DNA of 64,000 bases from an uncultured Bacteroidales bacterium (GCA_900318445.1 ONKO01000002.1:62001-126000), one strand, 5' to 3'. Positions 25,074-34,134 are shown, numbered from the stretch's first letter. Made by a program: numbers and translations. The notes: generated by a model from the sequence alone, not told the origin.

Positions 25074-26474
25074 ATGAGCCATACTTCCGTTCCCACAGAA
25101 CTGGGCACCAAGCCCATCGGCGCACTCATCCGGCAATACGCCGTCCCTGGCATCATCGCCATGACGGCGTCTTCGCTGTATAATATGGTAGACAGCATTT
25201 ACATCGGCCATATTCCCGACGTAGGTTCCCTGTCCATCGCCGGCCTCGCCATCACTTTCCCGCTCATGAACATCTCCACCGCATTCGGTACGCTGGTGGG
25301 CGTGGGCGCCGCCACCATGATTTCCGTGCTCCTGGGCCAGAAAAACTACAAGGTAGCCGGGAAGGTGCTCTCCAACGAGGTTACCCTCAACATCCTCACG
25401 GGCCTTGCCTTCACGCTGGTGACGCTCCTGTGGATGGATCCCATCCTCCGCTTTTTCGGGGCGTCGGACGCCACCCTTCCCTTTGCCCGGGACTACATGG
25501 TCATCATCGCCCTGGGCAACATGGTCACGCACCTGTACTTCGGCCTCAATTCCGTGGTGCGATCGTCCGGCAATCCCAAGCTAGCCATGGGACTTACGCT
25601 GTTCACCGTAATTTCCAACGCCATCCTGGACCCCATCTTCATCTTCGTGCTGGACATGGGTATCAAGGGAGCCGCCCTGGCCACCGTCCTGTGCCAGCTC
25701 ATGTCGCTTGCGTACACGCTGCGGTACTTCTTCAACCAGGAGCGTTTCCTGCATCTGCCCCTGTCCCTGAAGCTGTTCCACGTAGACTGGAAGATCGCAA
25801 AGGATTCCCTTGCCATCGGCATGGGACCTTTCCTGATGAATCTCGCCAGCTGCATCGTGGTGCTGTTCATCAACCAGCAGCTGGTCAAGTGGGGCGGAGA
25901 CCTGGCCATCGGCGCATACGGCATCGTGAACCGCCTGACGTTCCTGTTCGTCATGATTGTGATGGGCTTCAACCAGGGCATGCAGCCCATTGCCGGCTAT
26001 AACTTCGGCGCCCGGCAATATGCCCGCGTACGCGAGGTGTATATCAAGACAGCCCTGTGGGCAACCCTGGTCACTACCCTGGGCTGGGTGGTGTCCGAGT
26101 TCCTGGCCGTGCCCGCCGCGAACATTTTCACCGAAGACCCCGTTCTCATGGAAAAGGCCGCCAGAGGCCTCCAGAAACTCAATATCGTGTTCCCCATCGT
26201 GGGTTTCCAGATGGTGACCACCAACCTCTTCCAATGCCTGGGCATGGTCCGGAAGTCGGTCTTCCTGTCCCTGTCCCGGCAACTCCTGTTCCTCCTCCCC
26301 TGCATTTACCTGCTTCCGGCTTTCCTGGAATCCGAGGACGGCGTATGGTACAGCTTTCCTATCGCCGACATCACATCGGCCATCATCACGGGCATCATGG
26401 CCTGGGGACTCCTTGTAAAGCTGGGCAAATTGAAGGACGGGGACGATCCTGCCATTTTGGGAAGTCAGATCTAA
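25074..26474 (+). CDS. MATE-family efflux transporter
   Basis: 466 residues, twelve predicted membrane helices in two similar halves. The N terminus GALIRQYAVPGIIAMTASSLYNMVDSIYIG and the second-half MGFNQGMQPIAGYNFGARQ are classic MATE signatures. It should export organic cations or drugs using a Na+ or H+ gradient; substrate unknown. Starts at the base after the FKBP stop; the kinase gene starts six bases later. Confidence 0.93.
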   Translation: MSHTSVPTELGTKPIGALIRQYAVPGIIAMTASSLYNMVDSIYIGHIPDVGSLSIAGLAITFPLMNISTAFGTLVGVGAATMISVLLGQKNYKVAGKVLSNEVTLNILTGLAFTLVTLLWMDPILRFFGASDATLPFARDYMVIIALGNMVTHLYFGLNSVVRSSGNPKLAMGLTLFTVISNAILDPIFIFVLDMGIKGAALATVLCQLMSLAYTLRYFFNQERFLHLPLSLKLFHVDWKIAKDSLAIGMGPFLMNLASCIVVLFINQQLVKWGGDLAIGAYGIVNRLTFLFVMIVMGFNQGMQPIAGYNFGARQYARVREVYIKTALWATLVTTLGWVVSEFLAVPAANIFTEDPVLMEKAARGLQKLNIVFPIVGFQMVTTNLFQCLGMVRKSVFLSLSRQLLFLLPCIYLLPAFLESEDGVWYSFPIADITSAIITGIMAWGLLVKLGKLKDGDDPAILGSQI

Positions 26475-26480
26475 ACGCTT

Positions 26481-27089
26481 ATGAATACACTTATCAATAT
26501 CGGCCGTTCGTTCGGCAGTGGCGGCGGCTACGTGGGCCAGGCCATCGGCCAGAAACTGGGTATTCCCTTCTACGACAACGCCCTCATCTCCAAGGTGGCG
26601 GAAGAGAGCGGCTACTCCAAGAGCCTGTTCGCCGGCGAGGAGAAGCGCAGCCTGTTCTCCGTGAGCAGCTTCTTCGCCTCCAACCGCCTCAACAGCTACA
26701 TGGACAGCGGGATTGTGAACGACGACGTCATGTTCAACATCCAGAGCGAGGTCATCCGCGGCATCGCCGACAAAGGAGACGCCGTCATCATCGGCCGGTG
26801 CGCAGACTACATCCTGCGCGAGCGCAAGTGCCTCAACGTATTCGTGTGTGCGCCCGAGGAATACCGCATCCAGCGCCTCATGAAGGAGGAAAAACTCACC
26901 GAGGACGAGGCCGAGAAACTCATGCGCAAGAAAGACCGCACCCGCGAGACGTACTACAACTACTACACGTTCGGCGCCTGGGGGCAGGCCGCCAACTACC
27001 ATCTGTGCATAGACAGCTCGGTGCTGGGCATTGACGGCACCGCCGAGTACATCATCGACTTCGGCCGACGGGCCGGCCTCATCAAGTGA
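26481..27089 (+). CDS. Cytidylate kinase-like protein
   Basis: 202 residues. P-loop-like GRSFGSGGGYVGQAIGQKLG at the N terminus, IIGRCADYIL in the middle and the lid-like RKKDRTRETYYNYYTF match the cytidylate kinase-like (CMK-like 2) family, common beside other genes in Bacteroidota and Firmicutes. A nucleoside monophosphate kinase activity is likely but the substrate is unproven; a true cmk is usually longer. Overlaps the next gene by four bases (GTGA). Confidence 0.85.
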   Translation: MNTLINIGRSFGSGGGYVGQAIGQKLGIPFYDNALISKVAEESGYSKSLFAGEEKRSLFSVSSFFASNRLNSYMDSGIVNDDVMFNIQSEVIRGIADKGDAVIIGRCADYILRERKCLNVFVCAPEEYRIQRLMKEEKLTEDEAEKLMRKKDRTRETYYNYYTFGAWGQAANYHLCIDSSVLGIDGTAEYIIDFGRRAGLIK

Positions 27090-28360
27090 GGCACGGTAAA
27101 CTCATACTCGCTGCAGCCGCCTTTCTCCTGACGGCTGCTTTTCTCACGCGCGGAAAACAGCTTCCAGATCTGTCATCGGCCCCGGAAGAGGCGCCCATTC
27201 CCTGGAAGGAAGACCTCAGCGGCAGCCTTTCCAACGAGCTCTCCGAGCTTCCCCTCATGGACCACGCCATTGACAGTTTCCTCAATTTCTGGGGGCTGCA
27301 CGGCGCGTCGCTTGCCATCGTGCGCAACGACTCCCTCCTCTACGCGAGGGGGTATGGATGGGCCGATGCTTCCACGCGGATGCATCCCGACGTGCGCCTC
27401 CGTCTGGCCTCCGTCTCCAAACTGCTCACGGCCGTAGGGATCATGCGGCTGCAGGAAGAAGGCAAGGTGTTCCTGGAAACGCCGGTCTTCGGGCCTTACG
27501 GCATCCTCGGAGAATACGACAAATACATTCGGGACGACCGCTTCTACGAAATCACCGTGGAGCACCTGCTTCGCCACCAGGGCGGGTTTTCTTCGCGCGG
27601 CGGAGACGTCATGTTCAATACGGCGCGGTTCATGCAGCAACACGGGCTCTCGGAGCCGCCGTCCACGGATTTTCTGGTACGGAAGGAAGTTGCCCGGCGC
27701 CTGGCCTTCGAGCCCGGCAGCTATCAGGAGTATTCCAACTTCGGGTACCTTCTGCTGTCGCTGGTGATTGAAAAGGCTTCGGGCATGCCCTATGAGGAGT
27801 TCATGCAGAAAGAAGTCTTTGGTCCGGCCGGCTGCAGGCACTTTTCGCTGGGCGGAGACTACCTCAAGGACCGCCTTCCTGGCGAGACGCGCTACTACAT
27901 GCACCCCGACGCCGAGCCAGGGCCCTCCTTCGACCACCAGTTCGCCTCCGTGGAAAAGTGCTATGGCGGGAATTTCATCTCCGGCCTGTACGGTGCCGGC
28001 GGCTGGATTGGCTCCGTTCCCGAACTGGCGCGCCTTGTCTGTTCCATCGACGGCCATGGCCCCGTGCCGGATATTCTGGAGCCCTTTTCCATCGGCCAGA
28101 TGACGCACTATTTTGATGACAGCACCTACGGTCTGGGCTGGGTAGACTGCAAGCCGGATGGTGAATGGACGCGCACCGGCTCGTTCTCGGGGACATCGGC
28201 CCTTATCAAAGTGTACCCCGACGGCGAATGCTGGATCATGGTCACCAACACCAGCGCCTGGCGCGGCTCCCGCTTCACCCGCAACACCGCCGCCCTGTTC
28301 AAGAACCTCCGCGGCCGCTTTTCCTCGCAGCTCCCCTCCCGCGACCTGTTCCGCGAATAA
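27086..28360 (+). CDS. Serine hydrolase, beta-lactamase class C-like
   Basis: 424 residues starting with GTG at 27086 inside the preceding stop. N-terminal membrane anchor/signal (LILAAAAFLLTAAFL). Class C beta-lactamase fold: Ser109-x-x-Lys112 (ASVSK), the YSN motif in YQEYSNFGY, and RTGSFSG near the C terminus in place of KTG. Relatives include esterases, D-aminopeptidases and peptidoglycan-active hydrolases; no reason to infer drug resistance. A fragment matching its last 15 residues (GRFSSQLPSRDLFRE) occurs inverted at 31440-31490. Confidence 0.87.
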   Translation: MRHGKLILAAAAFLLTAAFLTRGKQLPDLSSAPEEAPIPWKEDLSGSLSNELSELPLMDHAIDSFLNFWGLHGASLAIVRNDSLLYARGYGWADASTRMHPDVRLRLASVSKLLTAVGIMRLQEEGKVFLETPVFGPYGILGEYDKYIRDDRFYEITVEHLLRHQGGFSSRGGDVMFNTARFMQQHGLSEPPSTDFLVRKEVARRLAFEPGSYQEYSNFGYLLLSLVIEKASGMPYEEFMQKEVFGPAGCRHFSLGGDYLKDRLPGETRYYMHPDAEPGPSFDHQFASVEKCYGGNFISGLYGAGGWIGSVPELARLVCSIDGHGPVPDILEPFSIGQMTHYFDDSTYGLGWVDCKPDGEWTRTGSFSGTSALIKVYPDGECWIMVTNTSAWRGSRFTRNTAALFKNLRGRFSSQLPSRDLFRE

Positions 28361-28369
28361 TGTTAAATT

Positions 28370-28547
28370 GCGCGTGGGCGTTGCGATGGCCGAAGGAATT
28401 TGGTTTTTCGCAAAGCCTTGCGAAAAATAAATTCCTTCGGCCGTTGGCCCATACGAACAAAAGCAGGATTCACGGCAAATCCTGCTTAAGATCGTCAGCA
28501 CTGACGAACAAAAGCGTAATTCGCCGCAAATCCTGCTTAAGATCGTC
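28370..28547 (+). repeat. 178-bp inverted repeat, left copy
   Basis: Reverse complement of 31257-31434 with only six differences by my alignment. It contains a nested hairpin (28390-28440: CCGAAGGAATTT...AAATTCCTTCGG with inner TTTTTCGCAA/TTGCGAAAAA) and AAGCAGGATT/AATCCTGCTT at 28461-28487. Its hairpins could terminate the serine hydrolase transcript. Confidence 0.93.
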
Positions 28548-28557
28548 TTGAGATGCG

Positions 28558-28589
28558 TTTGCGGCATCGGGATAATTGTCGTACCTTTG
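28558..28589 (+). promoter_or_regulatory. Promoter of ettA
   Basis: TTTG (28558-28561), 20 bases, TACCTTTG (28582-28589): full consensus, 19 bases before the ATG at 28609. Confidence 0.75.
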
Positions 28590-28608
28590 CGGCAAATTAC
28601 AGAATTAT

Positions 28609-30285
28609 ATGGCCGACGAAAAGATTATCTTCTCGATGAACGGGGTGGGTAAGGTGCTCCCCCACAATAACAAAGTCATTCTCAAAGACATATACCTGAG
28701 CTTCTTCTATGGTGCCAAGATTGGCATCATCGGTCTCAACGGTTCCGGTAAGTCCACGCTCATGAAGATCATTGCCGGTGTGGAAAAATCCTACAAGGGC
28801 GAAGTGGTCTGGGCTCCGGGCTACTCTGTGGGTTACCTGGAGCAGGAACCGCAGATGGACCCCGAAAAGACCGTGCTGGAAGTAGTACAGGAGGGCGTCC
28901 AGGAGGTGATGGACATCCTTAAAGAATACAATGAAATCTCCGAAAAATTCATGGAACCCATGGATGACGACGAGATGAACCGCCTCATCGAGCGCCAGGG
29001 AGAACTCACGGAAAAGATCGAGGCCGTGAACGGCTGGGAAATCGATTCCAAGCTGGAGCGCGCCATGGATGCGCTGCAGTGCCCGCCTTCGGAGCAGAAA
29101 GTGAAGGAGCTTTCCGGTGGTGAGCGCCGCCGCGTGGCCCTGTGCCGCCTGCTGCTGCAGGAGCCGGACGTGCTGCTTCTGGACGAGCCCACCAACCACC
29201 TGGACACCGAATCCATCCAGTGGCTGGAGGCCCATCTGCAGCAGTACAAGGGTACGGTCATTGCCGTCACCCACGACCGTTACTTCCTGGACAACGTAGC
29301 CGGCTGGATCCTGGAACTGGACCGCGGCGAGGGCATTCCCTGGAAGGGCAACTACTCCTCCTGGCTGGAACAGAAGACCAAGCGACTTGCCCAGGAAGAG
29401 AAGGCCGAGAGCAAGCGCCGCAAGACCCTGGAGCGGGAACTCGAATGGGTGCGCATGGCGCCCAAGGCCCGTCAGGCCAAGCAGAAGGCCCGTCTGGGTG
29501 CTTACGAGAAGATGGCATCGGCCGACACCAAGCAGAAAGAAGCCAACCTCGAAATCTATATCCCCAACGGACCGCACCTCGGCAACAAGGTCATCCGTTT
29601 CAACGACGTTACCAAGTCGTACGGTGACAAGGTTCTCTTCGAGCACCTGAGCTTCGAGTTGCCGCCGGCAGGCATCGTAGGTGTCATCGGTCCCAACGGT
29701 GCGGGTAAAACCACCCTCTTCCGCCTCATCATGGGCATTGAGAAGCCGGATGCCGGTACCATTGAAATTGGCGAGACCGTGAAGATTTCCTATGTAGACC
29801 AGCAGCACCGTTCCATCGATCCGGAAAAGACTGTGTATGAGACCATTGCCGGCAACTCCGAGTGGGTGCGCATGGGCGGCAAGGACGTGAACGCCCGCGC
29901 CTGGGTGTCCCGCTTCAACTTCTCCGGAGCAGATCAGGAAAAAAAGTGCGGTGTTCTCTCGGGCGGTGAACGTAACCGTCTGCACCTGGCCCTTACCCTG
30001 AAGGACGAAGGCAACGTGCTCCTCCTGGATGAACCTACCAACGATGTGGATGTGAACACCATCCGCGCCCTGGAAGAAGGTCTGGACGGTTTTGCCGGCT
30101 GCGCCGTGGTGGTGTCCCACGACCGCTGGTTCCTGGACCGTATTGCTACGCACATCCTGGCCTACGAAGGTGAAGGAAAGGTGGTGTTCTTCGAAGGCAA
30201 CTACCAGGAGTACGAAGAGAACAGAAAAATGCGCCTGGGTGATACGGAACCCAAGCGCTTCAAGTACAAGAAACTGATGGAGTAA
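28609..30285 (+). CDS. ettA: ABC-F ATPase, energy-dependent translational throttle EttA
   Basis: 558 residues from ATG 28609 (MADEKIIFSMNGVGKVLPHN). Two soluble ATPase domains without membrane parts: Walker A GLNGSGKST and GPNGAGKTT, signatures LSGGERRR and LSGGERNR, Walker B LLLDEPTNHLD and LLLDEPTNDVD, joined by the charged ABC-F linker. EttA binds the ribosomal E site and gates early elongation according to ADP/ATP. The N terminus and length match EttA better than other ABC-F types. Lies inside the segment bounded by the 178-bp inverted repeats. Confidence 0.93.
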   Translation: MADEKIIFSMNGVGKVLPHNNKVILKDIYLSFFYGAKIGIIGLNGSGKSTLMKIIAGVEKSYKGEVVWAPGYSVGYLEQEPQMDPEKTVLEVVQEGVQEVMDILKEYNEISEKFMEPMDDDEMNRLIERQGELTEKIEAVNGWEIDSKLERAMDALQCPPSEQKVKELSGGERRRVALCRLLLQEPDVLLLDEPTNHLDTESIQWLEAHLQQYKGTVIAVTHDRYFLDNVAGWILELDRGEGIPWKGNYSSWLEQKTKRLAQEEKAESKRRKTLERELEWVRMAPKARQAKQKARLGAYEKMASADTKQKEANLEIYIPNGPHLGNKVIRFNDVTKSYGDKVLFEHLSFELPPAGIVGVIGPNGAGKTTLFRLIMGIEKPDAGTIEIGETVKISYVDQQHRSIDPEKTVYETIAGNSEWVRMGGKDVNARAWVSRFNFSGADQEKKCGVLSGGERNRLHLALTLKDEGNVLLLDEPTNDVDVNTIRALEEGLDGFAGCAVVVSHDRWFLDRIATHILAYEGEGKVVFFEGNYQEYEENRKMRLGDTEPKRFKYKKLME

Positions 30286-30288
30286 TCC

Positions 30289-31194
30289 TTAGACGAGCGC
30301 CGCCAGCCATTCCAGCCAGGCGGCGTCCGTGTTATCGAAGGTGGCGTACTGGTTGTCGTCAATGTCAAGGACAGCCGTTACGTCGCCTTTTTTGTCGAAC
30401 ACCGGTACTACAATCTCCGACTTGGACTCACTGCTGCAGGCAATGTGTCCGGGGAACTCCTCCACGTCGGGCACCACAATGGTCTTCTTCTGTTTCCAGG
30501 CCGTGCCGCACACGCCCTTTCCGTAGCCAATGCGGAAGCAGGCCGATGTCCCCTGGAACGGGCCCAGAACCAGTTCCCCGTCAATGACGCGGTAGAAACC
30601 GGTCCAGAAGAAGTGCATCTTTTGGTTGATGAGGGCGCAGAGGTTGGCCATGCGGGCCACGGTGTCGGTCTCATCACCCAGATACAGTTTGGCATCCTGG
30701 TACAGACGCAGGTAGGCGAAGGTCTTCAGGGACAGGTGGCAGTAGCCTTCGGGGTTCTTGTCCAGGTAGTTCTGGTGATACTCCTCGGCCGGATAGAAGC
30801 TTCTCAGCGGCTCCAGCTGGGTAACCAGCGGAACACCCAGTTTGGCCGACACCTCCTGGAACACGGTCTCAATCACGGGGCGGTCCTCCTCATTCACATA
30901 GAACACGCCGCTGCGGTATCGGGTGCCTTCGTCGTGTCCCTGGCGGTTGAGCGTAAGGGGGTCGGTCACTGTAAAGAACATGCGCGTGAGGAAATCCAGG
31001 CTAACACGCTCCGGATTGTAACGCACCCGCACGGTCTCGGCATAGCCGGTGGTATCTGTATACACTTCCTTATAAGTGGGATTCTCGGTATTGCCGTTGG
31101 CATAACCGGGCATGGCCTCGGCCACACCGTCCACTCCCTTGAAAAAATGCTCGACGCCCCAGAAGCAGCCGCCGGCAAAATAGATTTCTTTCAT
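30289..31194 (-). CDS. MsrA - free methionine-R-sulfoxide reductase fusion
   Basis: 301 residues with two enzymes in one chain. Residues 1-155 are peptide methionine-S-sulfoxide reductase (MsrA), with the GCFWGVE motif and catalytic Cys10. Residues about 160-301 are a GAF domain of the fRMsr type: WTGFYRV, then Cys219 (SACFRIGYG), Cys229 (GVCGTA) and Cys253 (HIACSSESKSEIVVPV), the three cysteines expected in YebR-like enzymes. MsrA repairs S-sulfoxides and fRMsr reduces free R-sulfoxide, so together they cover both stereoisomers of free methionine sulfoxide. Own promoter upstream; convergent with ettA. Confidence 0.92.
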   Translation of the reverse strand: MKEIYFAGGCFWGVEHFFKGVDGVAEAMPGYANGNTENPTYKEVYTDTTGYAETVRVRYNPERVSLDFLTRMFFTVTDPLTLNRQGHDEGTRYRSGVFYVNEEDRPVIETVFQEVSAKLGVPLVTQLEPLRSFYPAEEYHQNYLDKNPEGYCHLSLKTFAYLRLYQDAKLYLGDETDTVARMANLCALINQKMHFFWTGFYRVIDGELVLGPFQGTSACFRIGYGKGVCGTAWKQKKTIVVPDVEEFPGHIACSSESKSEIVVPVFDKKGDVTAVLDIDDNQYATFDNTDAAWLEWLAALV

Positions 31195-31215
31195 AACTTA
31201 ACTAACCTTGAGTCG

Positions 31216-31245
31216 CAAAGATACTCAATTTGCCCGAAACTGCAA
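31216..31245 (-). promoter_or_regulatory. Promoter of the MsrA-fRMsr gene
   Basis: On the minus strand TTG (31243-31245), 19 bases, TATCTTTG (31216-31223), 21 bases before the ATG at 31194. Confidence 0.65.
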
Positions 31246-31256
31246 CAGACGCCGCT

Positions 31257-31434
31257 GACGATCTAAAGCAGGATTTGCCGGGAATTACGCTTTTGTTCGT
31301 CAGTGGTGACGATCTTAAGCAGGATTTGCCGTGAATCCTGCTTTTGTTCGTAAGGGCCAACGGCCGAAGAAATTTATTTTTCGCAAGGCTTTGCGAAAAA
31401 CCAAATTCCTTCGGCCATCGCAACGCCCACGCGC
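31257..31434 (-). repeat. 178-bp inverted repeat, right copy
   Basis: Partner of 28370-28547 in opposite orientation, about 97% identical. Bases 31195-31539 as a whole hold the MsrA-fRMsr promoter, this repeat, the relic at 31440-31490 and the polA promoter; no further gene is seen. Confidence 0.93.
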
Positions 31435-31439
31435 AGTGA

Positions 31440-31490
31440 TTATTCCCGGAACAAGTCGCGGGAGGGAAGCTGCGCGGAGAAGAGTCCGGG
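31440..31490 (-). pseudogene. Relic of a serine hydrolase 3' end
   Basis: Read on the minus strand the bases encode PGLFSAQLPSRDLFRE and a TAA, against GRFSSQLPSRDLFRE and TAA at the end of the gene 27086-28360. The similarity stops a few codons further in. It adjoins the inverted repeat in exactly the same arrangement as the intact gene, so the duplicated unit included the gene end. Confidence 0.7.
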
Positions 31491-31525
31491 AAAAGGGCGA
31501 AGGCGTGGAATTGAGAAATATTTCG

Positions 31526-31533
31526 TAACTTTG
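31526..31533 (+). promoter_or_regulatory. -7 box of polA promoter
   Basis: TAACTTTG, six bases before the polA ATG at 31540; no clear -33 element. Predicts a leaderless or nearly leaderless mRNA. Confidence 0.5.
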
Positions 31534-31539
31534 AAGGCT

Positions 31540-34134
31540 ATGGATAAACTATTCCTCATAGACGGGCATGCGCTGGTATTCAAGATGTACTACGCATTCC
31601 TCCGAAGGCCGATGATCAATTCCAAGGGGGCGGACATGTCCATCCTCTTCGGATTCACGAAATACCTCATGGAACTCATTGAGCGGGAGAAGCCTACGCA
31701 TATTGCGGTGGCGTTCGACCCGCCGGGCGGCACGTTCCGCAATGAGATGTATCCCGCCTACAAGGGCACGCGCCCCCCTACCCCGCAGCTTGTCATCGAT
31801 GCGCTGGAGCCCCTCACGGAGCTGGTGGAGGCTATGGACATTCCTGTCATGATGGTTCCCGGCTTCGAGGCCGACGACGTCCTGGGAAGTGCCGCCACGC
31901 AACTGGCCTCGGACAGCCTCGACGTCTACATGGTCACCCCCGACAAAGACTACGGACAGCTCATCGGAAAGCACGTTTTCCAGCTCAAGCCCGGCAAGGG
32001 CGGCTCGGACAACGAGCTGGTAGACACCGCCGCCCTCTGTGAAAAATGGGGCATTGCGGAGCCGTCGCAGGTTATCGACATGCTGGCCATCTGCGGAGAC
32101 ACCGCCGACAACGTTCCCGGTGTCAAAGGCGTGGGAGAAGTAGGCGCCGCCAAACTCATTGCCAAGTACGGCACCCTGGAGAACATCTACGCCCACATCG
32201 CGGAGCTCACCCCCAAGCAGCAGGCCATGTTCACCGAGGCGCAGCCGCACATGGCCCTTTCCAAGGCCCTTGTCACCATCAAGACAGACATGCAGCTTCC
32301 CGCCACCCTGGAAGACATGCGCTACACCGGAAAGTTTTCCCCGCGCCTCGCCGAGCTGTTCCGGAAATATGAATTCACTTCTTTGAAGAAGTATTTACCC
32401 GCAGAGGCCAGTACTGCAGAAGATACAAAAATGAAGGCCGATGCCCCGAAGGCAATACCAGTCTCCCCGGCAGAAGTCCTTGCTGCGGCAAAAAACAGTG
32501 GGAAAGTGGGGCTGGTGATGACCGGTTCCCAGCTCATTCTGGCTTCCGGAGAAAAAGTGGCCACTGTCATCCTGAGCGAAGCGAAGGATCTGCTGGAGGA
32601 TGCCGCTGTCGCAAAATACGGCGTCGACCTCAAGAAAATGGCGCGGCAGCTGGCGGCCGATGGCATCGGCCTTCAGGGACAGTGGAACGACATCGAGCTC
32701 ATGCACTATGTCATCAATCCCGAGCGCAGCCACGAACTCGCCGCCCTGGCGCAGACATACCTGGGCGTATCGCTGGAGGAAGCATCGGCCCCGGCCACTA
32801 CCGGCTCCCTCTTTGACGACGTCCCCGAGGAGGACGATTCCCCGCGCCTGAAGGAATCGGCCATCCTCATCCCCCTCGGGGAAAAGCTCCGGGAGCAGCT
32901 TCCCGCCTTCTACGACCGCATGGAGGAGCCCCTGGCCAAGGTGCTGGCCCAGATGGAGCTAGACGGCGTGAAGGTGGACATGGCCCAGCTCAGGGTATTT
33001 GCCGACGGCCTCCGCAAGGAGCTCGCCGAGCGCGAAGCCCGCATCCGCGAGATGGCCGATGACCCGCAGCTCAACGTTTCCTCCCCCCGGCAGGTGGGCG
33101 AGGTGCTTTTTGACAAGCTTCAGCTGGACCCGAAGGCCAAAAAGACCGGCAGCAAGACGCAGTACTCCACCGACGAAGCCACGCTCATAGCCATTGCCGA
33201 CCGCCATCCCATCGTGGATGAGATCCTCGAGTTCCGGGCGGTCAAGAAGCTCCTCTCCACCTACATCGAGCCTTTCCCCAGCTATATTTCTCCGGCAGAC
33301 GGACGCGTACATACTACTTTCAATCAGGCACTTACAGCCACCGGACGGCTTTCCAGCTCCAATCCCAACCTGCAGAACATCCCCGTTCGCACCGAGCGCG
33401 GCAAGGAAATCCGAAAGGCTTTTGTGCCGGGAACGCCGGAGGGCGTCATCGTGTCGGCCGACTACTCCCAGATCGAGCTCCGCATCATGGCGCACCTCAG
33501 CTGCGACGCGCACCTCATCCAGGCCTTCCGGGACGGGGTGGACGTGCATGCCGCCACGGCCGCCAAGATCTTCGGCATTCCCGTTTCTGAAGTTACGCGG
33601 GAACAACGTTCCATGGCCAAGACGGCCAACTTCGGCATCATGTACGGCATCTCTTCCTTCGGCCTGGCGCAGCGGCTGCACCTTTCACGAACGGCCGCGA
33701 AGGAGCTCATCGACGGGTACTTCGCCTCTTTCCCGGCCATCCGCTCGTTCATCGACGACAGCATTTCCTTCGCGCGGGAGAACGGCTATGTGGAGACGCT
33801 CTTCGGCCGGCGGAGGTATCTGCCCGACATCGAAGCGCACAACGCCAACGTCCGCGCGCTGGCCGAGCGAAACGCGGTGAACGCCCCCATCCAGGGGACA
33901 TCGGCCGATATCATCAAACTGGCGATGATTGGCGTGGCGGACCGCCTGAGAGAGGAAGGCCTTCGCAGCCGGATGGTGCTGCAGATTCACGACGAACTGG
34001 TGTTCGACGCCCTTCCGGAGGAAGTGCCGGCCCTCAAGGCGCTGGTGAAGGACGTAATGGAAAATGTTATCAAACTCTCGGTCCCGCTCACGGTGGAATG
34101 CAGCGCCGGGGCCAACTGGTTGGAGGCACATTAG
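31540..34134 (+). CDS. polA: DNA polymerase I
   Basis: 864 residues from ATG 31540. N-terminal 5'-3' exonuclease (about 1-285): FLIDGHALVFK, FEADDVLG, TPDKDYGQL, GDTADNVPGVKGVG. The C-terminal polymerase has motif A SADYSQIELRIMAHLS, motif B RSMAKTANFGIMYG and motif C QIHDELVFD, all intact. The middle region (about 310-440) is shortened and I do not find the DxE metal-binding motif of a working 3'-5' exonuclease, so proofreading is probably lost, as in Taq polymerase. Functions in Okazaki fragment maturation and repair. Followed by an ECF sigma gene. Confidence 0.95.
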   Translation: MDKLFLIDGHALVFKMYYAFLRRPMINSKGADMSILFGFTKYLMELIEREKPTHIAVAFDPPGGTFRNEMYPAYKGTRPPTPQLVIDALEPLTELVEAMDIPVMMVPGFEADDVLGSAATQLASDSLDVYMVTPDKDYGQLIGKHVFQLKPGKGGSDNELVDTAALCEKWGIAEPSQVIDMLAICGDTADNVPGVKGVGEVGAAKLIAKYGTLENIYAHIAELTPKQQAMFTEAQPHMALSKALVTIKTDMQLPATLEDMRYTGKFSPRLAELFRKYEFTSLKKYLPAEASTAEDTKMKADAPKAIPVSPAEVLAAAKNSGKVGLVMTGSQLILASGEKVATVILSEAKDLLEDAAVAKYGVDLKKMARQLAADGIGLQGQWNDIELMHYVINPERSHELAALAQTYLGVSLEEASAPATTGSLFDDVPEEDDSPRLKESAILIPLGEKLREQLPAFYDRMEEPLAKVLAQMELDGVKVDMAQLRVFADGLRKELAEREARIREMADDPQLNVSSPRQVGEVLFDKLQLDPKAKKTGSKTQYSTDEATLIAIADRHPIVDEILEFRAVKKLLSTYIEPFPSYISPADGRVHTTFNQALTATGRLSSSNPNLQNIPVRTERGKEIRKAFVPGTPEGVIVSADYSQIELRIMAHLSCDAHLIQAFRDGVDVHAATAAKIFGIPVSEVTREQRSMAKTANFGIMYGISSFGLAQRLHLSRTAAKELIDGYFASFPAIRSFIDDSISFARENGYVETLFGRRRYLPDIEAHNANVRALAERNAVNAPIQGTSADIIKLAMIGVADRLREEGLRSRMVLQIHDELVFDALPEEVPALKALVKDVMENVIKLSVPLTVECSAGANWLEAH

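Noticed and set aside
27086-28360. Antibiotic resistance beta-lactamase.
   Set aside because: Only the general class C/serine hydrolase fold is supported; the KTG motif is replaced by RTG and such proteins are common housekeeping hydrolases.
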